A DNA stretch of 64,000 nucleotides from Chloroflexota bacterium. GTDB lineage: Bacteria > Chloroflexota > Limnocylindria > P2-11E. Numbering within the stretch: position 1 is the first letter of the stretch; each line of letters begins with the position of its first letter. Shown piece by piece: positions 59,062 through 64,000 of this stretch. The notes beneath the pieces were generated by a model. It searched no databases. It saw only the letters and a program-made list of their open reading frames with translations, and was not told where the DNA came from. The position numbers and the translations under genes are program-made. The stretch lies in assembly GCA_027310565.1 (NCBI GenBank), contig DAIDAP010000001.1, forward strand, positions 124,001-188,000. The letters run 5' to 3'.

Positions 59062-59582
59062 CGGACCTCGCGCAGGTTCGCGCGATACCACGCCGAGAGC
59101 TCGACGTAGTGCGCCGCGGCGCCCACGGTCCAGCGCGCGTCCTCCTCGCGGACCTCGCGCACGACGCGCGCGGGGACGCCGAGGACGAGCGAGCGCGGCG
59201 GCGCGTCGAACCCCTCGGGGAGGACGGCGCCGGCGCCCACGATCGTCCCGCCGCCGACGCGGTTGCGGCCGACGAGCACCGCGGCCTGACCGATGAGCAC
59301 GTTGCCGTCGACGACGGCGGAGTGGACGAGCGCCATGTGGCCGATGGTCACGTCCGGCCCGATGAGCGTCGGCTCGCCCTCGTCGGTGTGGATCGTCGTG
59401 TTGTCCTGCACGTTCGATCGCTCGCCGATCTCGATGCGGTCCATGTCGCCGCGCAGCACCGTGCCGAACCAGACCGACGCGCCGCTCCGCACCGTCACGT
59501 CTCCGACGAGCACCGCCGTCGGCGCGACGAACGCATCCGGCGCGACCCGCGGGCGCTTCCCGCGGTACTCGTACAGCGGCAT
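59058..59582 (-). CDS. Gamma-carbonic-anhydrase-like hexapeptide-repeat protein
   Basis: 174 residues, left-handed beta-helix. Repeats such as AVLVGDVTVRSGASVWFGTV and NVQDNTTIHTDEGEPTLIGP, with zinc His in TTIH and VTIGHMALVHSAV. The family includes Cam-type enzymes and inactive relatives (YrdA, PaaY). Start of the hutH-HAD-tag operon. A role in histidine use is not established. Confidence 0.85.
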   Translation of the reverse strand: MPLYEYRGKRPRVAPDAFVAPTAVLVGDVTVRSGASVWFGTVLRGDMDRIEIGERSNVQDNTTIHTDEGEPTLIGPDVTIGHMALVHSAVVDGNVLIGQAAVLVGRNRVGGGTIVGAGAVLPEGFDAPPRSLVLGVPARVVREVREEDARWTVGAAAHYVELSAWYRANLREVR

Positions 59583-59602
59583 CGCCCGTACTGTATGGGG
59601 TC

Positions 59603-60685
59603 GTGAACACGCGGGACGTCCGGGTCGAGGGCTACCGCCCGCTCGTGCCGCCGGCCGTGCTGCTCGACGAGCTGCCGCTGCCGGAGGAGGGATCGCGCCG
59701 CGTCGCCCGGTGGCGAGCCGAGATCGCCCGCGCGCTGGCGCGCGACGACGACCGGCTCGTCGTCGTCGCCGGCCCCTGCTCGGTGCACGACGTCACCGCG
59801 GCGATGGAGTACGCGCGCCGGCTGCGCGCGGTCGCCGACGCGCTCGCCGGCGAGCTGCGCGTGGTCATGCGCGTGTATTTCGAGAAGCCGCGGACCACGG
59901 TCGGCTGGAAGGGCCTCATCAACGACCCGCGGCTCGACGGCTCCTTCCGGATCAACGAGGGGATGCGTCTCGCGCGGCGCCTGCTGCTCGACCTCGCCGC
60001 GCTGGGGCTGCCCGCGGGATGCGAGTGGCTCGACCCGATCTCGCCGCAGTACATCTCGGACCTGGTGTCCTGGGGCGCGATCGGCGCGCGCACCGTGGAG
60101 AGCCAGGTGCATCGCGAGCTCGCGTCGGGGCTGTCCATGCCGGTCGGGTTCAAGAACGGGACCGGCGGGACGGTGCAGATCGCCGTCGACGCCGTCCGCG
60201 CCGCGTCGTACCCGCATCGTTTCCTGGGCGTGACCGAGCAGGGGCTCGCGGCGATCGTGATCACCCGCGGCAACCCCGACGGCCACATCATCCTGCGCGG
60301 CGGTGCGCGCGGTCCGAACCACGACGCGGAGAGCGTCGCGCGGGTGCTGGCGCTGCTGCGCGAGAGCGGGCTTCCCGAGCGCGTGATGATCGACGCGAGC
60401 CACGGCAACAGCGAGCGCGACCACCTGCGCCAGCCGCGCGTCGCGCGCGAGGTGATGGGCCAGGTCGCGAACGGCGAGCGCGGCATCGTCGGCGTGATGC
60501 TCGAGAGCTTCCTCGTCGCGGGCCGTCAGGATCTGGGCGACCCCGATCGGCTCGTGTACGGCCAGAGCGTCACCGACGCGTGCATCGGCTGGGACGAGAC
60601 CGAGGAGATCCTGCGCGAGCTCGCCGTGGCGGTGCGGACCCGGCGCAGCGGTCAGTCGGCGCGCGTGCGGTCCACCAGCCGGTAG
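59603..60685 (+). CDS. aroG: 3-deoxy-7-phosphoheptulonate (DAHP) synthase, class I
   Basis: 360 residues, GTG start. First enzyme of the shikimate pathway (PEP plus erythrose-4-phosphate). Signatures of the AroF/G/H type: VVVAGPCSVHD, VYFEKPRTTVGWKGLINDP, GTGGTVQIAVDA, IILRGGARGPNHDA, MIDASHGNSER and VGVMLESFL. The isozyme type is not resolved, so aroG is a family label. The 3' end overlaps the regulator gene on the other strand by 34 bases. Confidence 0.92.
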   Translation: MNTRDVRVEGYRPLVPPAVLLDELPLPEEGSRRVARWRAEIARALARDDDRLVVVAGPCSVHDVTAAMEYARRLRAVADALAGELRVVMRVYFEKPRTTVGWKGLINDPRLDGSFRINEGMRLARRLLLDLAALGLPAGCEWLDPISPQYISDLVSWGAIGARTVESQVHRELASGLSMPVGFKNGTGGTVQIAVDAVRAASYPHRFLGVTEQGLAAIVITRGNPDGHIILRGGARGPNHDAESVARVLALLRESGLPERVMIDASHGNSERDHLRQPRVAREVMGQVANGERGIVGVMLESFLVAGRQDLGDPDRLVYGQSVTDACIGWDETEEILRELAVAVRTRRSGQSARVRSTSR

Positions 60686-61401
60686 CCGAAGCCGCGCGCC
60701 GTCTCGATCGAGACCTCGCTCGCGCGCGCCCGCTCGAGCTTGCGCCGCAGCCGGCCGACGTGCACGTCGACGAGCCGCGTGGCGCTGCCGCGCTCGTATC
60801 CCCACACGCTCGTGAGGAGATCCTCCCGGGTGAGGACGCGGCCGGGCTCGCTCGCGAGAGCGCGCAGCAGCTTGAACTCCGTCGCGGTGAGCGGGACCGT
60901 CTCGTCGCCCGCGACCGCGCGCACCCTGCCGAGGTCGATGAGGAACGAGCCGAAGCGCAGCTCACGCGTGCTCCGCGGCTCGCGGACCGAGCCCGCGCGG
61001 CGCATGAGGGCGTTCACCCGCGCCACGAGCTCCTCGGTGTCGAAGGGCTTCCCGATGTAGTCGTCCGCACCCAGCCGCAGAGCGACCGTCCGGTCCGGCG
61101 GCTCCTGCTTCGCGGAGATGAACAGGACGGGCACGTCGGTGATCCGCCGCATCTCGAGGCAGAGCGTCAGGCCGTCGATGCCGGGCATCATCACGTCGAG
61201 CGTCACGACGTCGGGCCGGATCCGCTCGAACGCCTCGAGCGCGTGCCGTGGATCGGTCACGACGTGCGTCTCGTAGCCCTCCTCGGCGAGGACGCTCGCG
61301 ACGAGAGCGCCGAGGTCCGCGTCGTCCTCGACGACGAGGACGCGCGCGCCGGCGCCGGCGGGCGCCGACAGCGGTGCGCGCGTCGGCTCGATCATCGTCA
61401 C
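60652..61401 (-). CDS. OmpR-family response regulator without adjacent kinase
   Basis: 249 residues. Receiver with RVLVVEDDADLGALV, phospho-Asp in DVVTLDVMMPGIDGL, Lys in DYIGKPFDTEELV; winged helix with LTATEFKLLRALASEPGRVL and RLVDVHVGRLRRKLE. A 20-residue N-terminal tail precedes the receiver. No histidine kinase lies nearby, so it is an orphan or pairs in trans. Confidence 0.9.
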   Translation of the reverse strand: MTMIEPTRAPLSAPAGAGARVLVVEDDADLGALVASVLAEEGYETHVVTDPRHALEAFERIRPDVVTLDVMMPGIDGLTLCLEMRRITDVPVLFISAKQEPPDRTVALRLGADDYIGKPFDTEELVARVNALMRRAGSVREPRSTRELRFGSFLIDLGRVRAVAGDETVPLTATEFKLLRALASEPGRVLTREDLLTSVWGYERGSATRLVDVHVGRLRRKLERARASEVSIETARGFGYRLVDRTRAD

Positions 61402-61441
61402 GTGTTCGTCGCACGCGACGTGCCATCCGTTACCGGACGGA

Positions 61442-62191
61442 TCAGGTCGCTGCCCTGAGGGCCTCGTTCACCGCGGCGAGGCGGTCCACGAGCCACTCGT
61501 GGCGCTCGCCCACCTGGCTCGGCCACGGCTCGAAGAAGCGCCGGTCGGTCTCGTCCTCGATGCCGCGCCGGACCGATTCGCCGCGCGGCGTCACCGCGAG
61601 CTCCGCCTCCCGCACGAGCCCCTCCGACCGCAGCCGCGCGAGCGCGGCGGCGACGTCCGCCGGGCGCTGCTGCGGCAGCTTCTCGGCGAGGGCCCTCTCG
61701 CTCGGCGCCTCGCCGCGCCACACCCGGGTCAGCACCTCGAGGACGGGACCGCTCAAGCCGGCCTCCCGCCAGGCCGACATGTGGCAGTCGTCGCGCGCCT
61801 GCCAGAGCCCGAACACGGCGTTCTCCAGCGCGACGAGCGGGATCCGGCCGTCGCCAGCCGCGTAGCGGGTCCGCAGCATGTGGTCCTTCGGCACCGGCGA
61901 GGCCGCGATGGCGTCGAGCGCGCGAGCGAGCACGTCCGCCAGCTCGCGCAGGTCCGTCTGGGGGATGGTCGTCAGGCCGGCGAGGTAGGCGTCCGCCTCG
62001 CGCCGCACGCGCGCCGCGAGCGCGCGCCCCCTCGCCGTCGCGCGCCAGCGCCCGCCGCTCTCGTCGACCAGCCCGGCGCCGCGCGCGGCGGCGGCCGGCG
62101 CGTTCCACTGCTCGAAGACGGTCGGATAGGGATTCAGGAGATCCGGGAACGCCGCGCCGGCGTCGTCGCGCAGCGCGACCGCGTTCACCAC
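61442..62191 (-). CDS. Winged-helix-like protein of unknown role, uncertain start
   Basis: 249 residues from GTG 62191. Predicted mostly helical, with a C-terminal winged-helix-like section (PQQRPADVAAALARLRSEGL, VREAELAVTPRGESV) of the MarR type and an N-terminal helical domain with RDDCHMSAW. Coding-like sequence (PEFLQRRRAGFTAPLRIVDE) continues in frame for about 25 codons upstream with no ATG, GTG or TTG, so the true start may be a rare codon or the gene may be truncated. It is divergent from the rhodanese gene. Confidence 0.55.
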   Translation of the reverse strand: MVNAVALRDDAGAAFPDLLNPYPTVFEQWNAPAAAARGAGLVDESGGRWRATARGRALAARVRREADAYLAGLTTIPQTDLRELADVLARALDAIAASPVPKDHMLRTRYAAGDGRIPLVALENAVFGLWQARDDCHMSAWREAGLSGPVLEVLTRVWRGEAPSERALAEKLPQQRPADVAAALARLRSEGLVREAELAVTPRGESVRRGIEDETDRRFFEPWPSQVGERHEWLVDRLAAVNEALRAAT

Positions 62192-62382
62192 GAACGTCAG
62201 CGTCGGCCGGTCGATGCCCAGCTCGTCGACGATGCGCAGCGGCGCGGTGAAGCCGGCGCGGCGCCGCTGGAGGAACTCCGGCAGCAGGGGGACGATCGCG
62301 GTGGGGTACGGCGGTCTGATCCGGCTATTGTGCCCGCGGGGCGGGCCGGAGCCCGCCGCCGCTCCTTCGCTACGATCGACGC

Positions 62383-62700
62383 ATGAACGCCGTCGACGTC
62401 AGCGAGCGTCAGGCCGAGTACCTCCTCCTGGACGTCCGCGAGGACGACGAGTGGCGCGCCGGGCGCATCGCGGGGTCGTCGCACATCCCGCTTCGGGCGC
62501 TCGCCGAGCGGCTCGGCGAGCTGCCGTCGGATCGGACCATCGTGGCCGTGTGCCGCAGCGGCAACCGCAGCGCCGCGGCGGTGCGCGGGCTGCGCCAGCT
62601 CGGCTTCGCGGCCGAGAACCTCGACGGCGGCGTCAGCGCCTGGGTGCGTGCCGGCCTCCCGCTGGTGGACGAGCGCGGGGGGCCCGGCCGGGTCATCTGA
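62383..62700 (+). CDS. Rhodanese-like domain protein
   Basis: 105 residues, single domain: YLLLDVREDDEWRAGRIAGS, then HIPL, and the active-site loop VCRSGNRSAAAV with catalytic Cys, and FAAENLDGGVSAWVRAGLPL. Sulfur transfer or phosphatase-like role. Its stop TGA overlaps the likely CTG start of the MFS gene. Confidence 0.9.
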   Translation: MNAVDVSERQAEYLLLDVREDDEWRAGRIAGSSHIPLRALAERLGELPSDRTIVAVCRSGNRSAAAVRGLRQLGFAAENLDGGVSAWVRAGLPLVDERGGPGRVI

Positions 62701-63935
62701 CCTCGCTCGGCTGGCTCTCGGGCGACGGGCGGAGGCTCCTCCTGACGAGGGTGCTGCGCGCGTTCGCGTACGGCTACCTCACGGTGGTCCTCGCGCTCTA
62801 CCTGGCCCGGCTCGGCTACGACGACGTCGCCATCGGTCTCGTGCTGTCGGCCGCGCTCGCCGGCTCCGCGGCGATGACCGTGCTGTGGGCGGCGCTCGCC
62901 GACCGTCTCGGGCGCCGGCGGTCGCTCATGGTCATGTCGGCGCTGATGATCCTCGGCGGCTTGCTCTTCGCGGCGGGCACGAGCCTGCCCGTGCTGCTCC
63001 TCGCCGCGTTCACCGGCACGATCTCGGCGACGAGCTCCGAGGTCGGCGCGTTCCTCACGATCGAGCAGGCGATGCTCCCGCAGACCGCGCCCGCGGAGCG
63101 CCGCACCTGGCTCTTCTCGATCTACACCTTCGTCGCGAACGTCGCCCAGTCGCTGGGTGCGCTCTTCGCCGGCGTCTTCGCCGCCGCCGCCGCCGCGAAC
63201 CTCGCCGGCGCGGACGTGTTCCGTCCACTCTTCGTCCTCTACGCGCTCGTCGGGCTCGCGAACCTCGTCGTCTTCCGCACGCTGAGCGGCGCGGTGGAGC
63301 TCGCCCGTCCCGCGGCGCCACGCCGGCTGCTCGCCATCGACCGCTCGCGCGGCATCGTGGCGAAGCTCGCCGGGCTCTTCGCCGTCGACGCCTTCGCCGG
63401 CGGTCTCGTCGTGCAGTCGATCGTCGCGTACTGGTTCAGCGTGCGCTGGGGCTTCCGCGTGGAGGAGCTCGGTGCGCTCTTCTTCGGCGTGAACCTCCTT
63501 TCGGGAGTGTCGCTGCTCGTCGCAGGCCGGCTCGCGATGCGCATCGGGCTCGTGAATACCATGGTGTTCACCCACATCCCGTCCAACGTGCTCCTGGCGC
63601 TCGTGCCGCTCATGCCGAGCGGCGGTCTCGCCGCCGCCGCGTTCCTCGCGCGGATGAGCATCTCGCAGATGGACGTCCCGACGCGCCAGTCCTACACCAT
63701 GGCGGTCGTCGAGCCGTCGGAGCGGACCGCGGCCGCGGGCGTGACGAACGTGGCCCGCAGCGCCGCGACCGCGCTCTCGCCCGCGGTCACCGGCTACGCG
63801 TTCTCCGTCGCCGCGCTCGGGCTGCCGTTCTTCCTCGCCGGCGCGCTCAAGATCGCGTACGACCTGGCGCTCTACCGGGCGTTCCGCGCCATCCGGCCGC
63901 CGGAGGAACGGCGCGCGCTCGCCGCCGTACCCTAG
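62697..63935 (+). CDS. MFS transporter (likely CTG start)
   Basis: 413 codons including the stop, twelve spans. MFS motif A is seen as WAALADRLGRRRSLMVMSAL between spans 2 and 3. Protein-like sequence begins TSLGWLSGDGRRLLLTRVLR right at a CTG overlapping the rhodanese TGA, with no ATG or GTG before the first span; GTG 62751 is the fallback start but cuts into span 1. Substrate unknown, drug or sugar efflux type. The stop lies inside an inverted repeat at 63931-63964. Confidence 0.75.
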   Translation: MTSLGWLSGDGRRLLLTRVLRAFAYGYLTVVLALYLARLGYDDVAIGLVLSAALAGSAAMTVLWAALADRLGRRRSLMVMSALMILGGLLFAAGTSLPVLLLAAFTGTISATSSEVGAFLTIEQAMLPQTAPAERRTWLFSIYTFVANVAQSLGALFAGVFAAAAAANLAGADVFRPLFVLYALVGLANLVVFRTLSGAVELARPAAPRRLLAIDRSRGIVAKLAGLFAVDAFAGGLVVQSIVAYWFSVRWGFRVEELGALFFGVNLLSGVSLLVAGRLAMRIGLVNTMVFTHIPSNVLLALVPLMPSGGLAAAAFLARMSISQMDVPTRQSYTMAVVEPSERTAAAGVTNVARSAATALSPAVTGYAFSVAALGLPFFLAGALKIAYDLALYRAFRAIRPPEERRALAAVP

Positions 63936-63964
63936 TGTCATGACTTCCGGGTCACGACACTAGG
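63931..63964. repeat. 34-base inverted repeat at the end of the MFS gene
   Basis: CCTAGTGTCATGAC (63931-63944) and GTCACGACACTAGG (63951-63964) pair over 14 bases with one mismatch around TTCCGG. It includes the MFS stop codon. It could be a terminator without T tract or the end of an inserted element continuing past the window. Confidence 0.6.
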
Positions 63965-63968
63965 TCCG

Positions 63969-64000
63969 ATGGCCCGTCCGATGAGCGAACCCCGCCACCT
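63969..64000 (+). CDS. Possible start of a gene cut by the window edge
   Basis: ATG 63969 opens MARPMSEPRH, still open at the last base, 5 bases after the inverted repeat. AGG lies before it. Too short for assignment. Confidence 0.25.
   Translation, partial: MARPMSEPRH

Overview
The window is GC-rich throughout, coding on both strands with short gaps and many 4-base ATGA/GTGA overlaps. Gene content points to an uncultured free-living Gram-positive-type or Chloroflexota-like soil or freshwater bacterium. The clues are F420/flavin LLM and PPOX enzymes, a G1 glutamic peptidase, a GerW/YtfJ-type protein, a lipobox serpin, small CDGSH and zinc-ribbon proteins, and MprAB-type two-component genes. 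The phylum is inferred from gene content only. No rRNA, CRISPR array or replication origin was seen; there is one tRNA.

Chromosomal backbone, left part (1-5.4 kb and 12.9-29.3 kb): a serpin, a YIP1-like membrane protein with an elaborate leader region, an M42-like peptidase, a short CysS/MshC-type ligase and tRNA-Glu. After the first island come an NHL propeller protein, a broken lipocalin-like gene, a GerW-like gene, an ArsB/NhaD-type permease, a DODA-type dioxygenase, a tartrate/malate dehydrogenase, an EamA exporter, a secreted G1 peptidase, a double GNAT enzyme, an S9 peptidase, a VapBC pair, a thioesterase, a dCTP deaminase-like gene, a CDGSH protein, a GT87-like membrane protein and hutU.

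Island 1 (about 5.36-12.90 kb, visibly richer in A/T) sits in tRNA-Glu. A 44-base segment of the tRNA 3' half is repeated exactly at 7392 and, with two compensating changes, at 12860, so two tandem units are bounded by att-like sites. Unit A holds a truncated tyrosine integrase, a TIR-domain fragment and a Doc/Fic toxin with a 59-residue antitoxin. Unit B holds an IS21 IstA remnant, a secreted subtilase with a lectin-like propeller, a membrane anti-sigma factor with an external propeller, and an ECF sigma gene broken by a +1 frameshift.

Island 2 (about 29.46-49.97 kb) is a roughly 20.5-kb catabolic block that splits an alpha/beta-hydrolase gene. The N-terminal piece lies at 49974-50246 and the C-terminal piece at 29351-29462, both on the minus strand and in the right order. 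The block carries a GntR/FCD regulator, three near-identical 20-base operators overlapping TACAAT -10 boxes, and four transcription units: M20-ALDH-LLM-ThDP-FAD-PPOX; M24-DppB-amidase-DppC; SRPBCC-ThDP; and SBP-UbiD-zinc ribbon-SBP-FAD. It reads as one regulon for uptake, amide cleavage, decarboxylation and oxidation of an unknown carboxylated, probably aromatic or peptide-like compound. No transporter ATPase and no UbiX are present.

Right part (50-64 kb): an M19 dipeptidase, an ABC-2 exporter pair, a histidine kinase/response regulator pair next to a secreted repeat protein, Tag glycosylase, a HAD phosphatase, hutH, a gamma-carbonic-anhydrase-like protein, DAHP synthase, a lone OmpR-type regulator, a winged-helix-like protein, a rhodanese and an MFS transporter.
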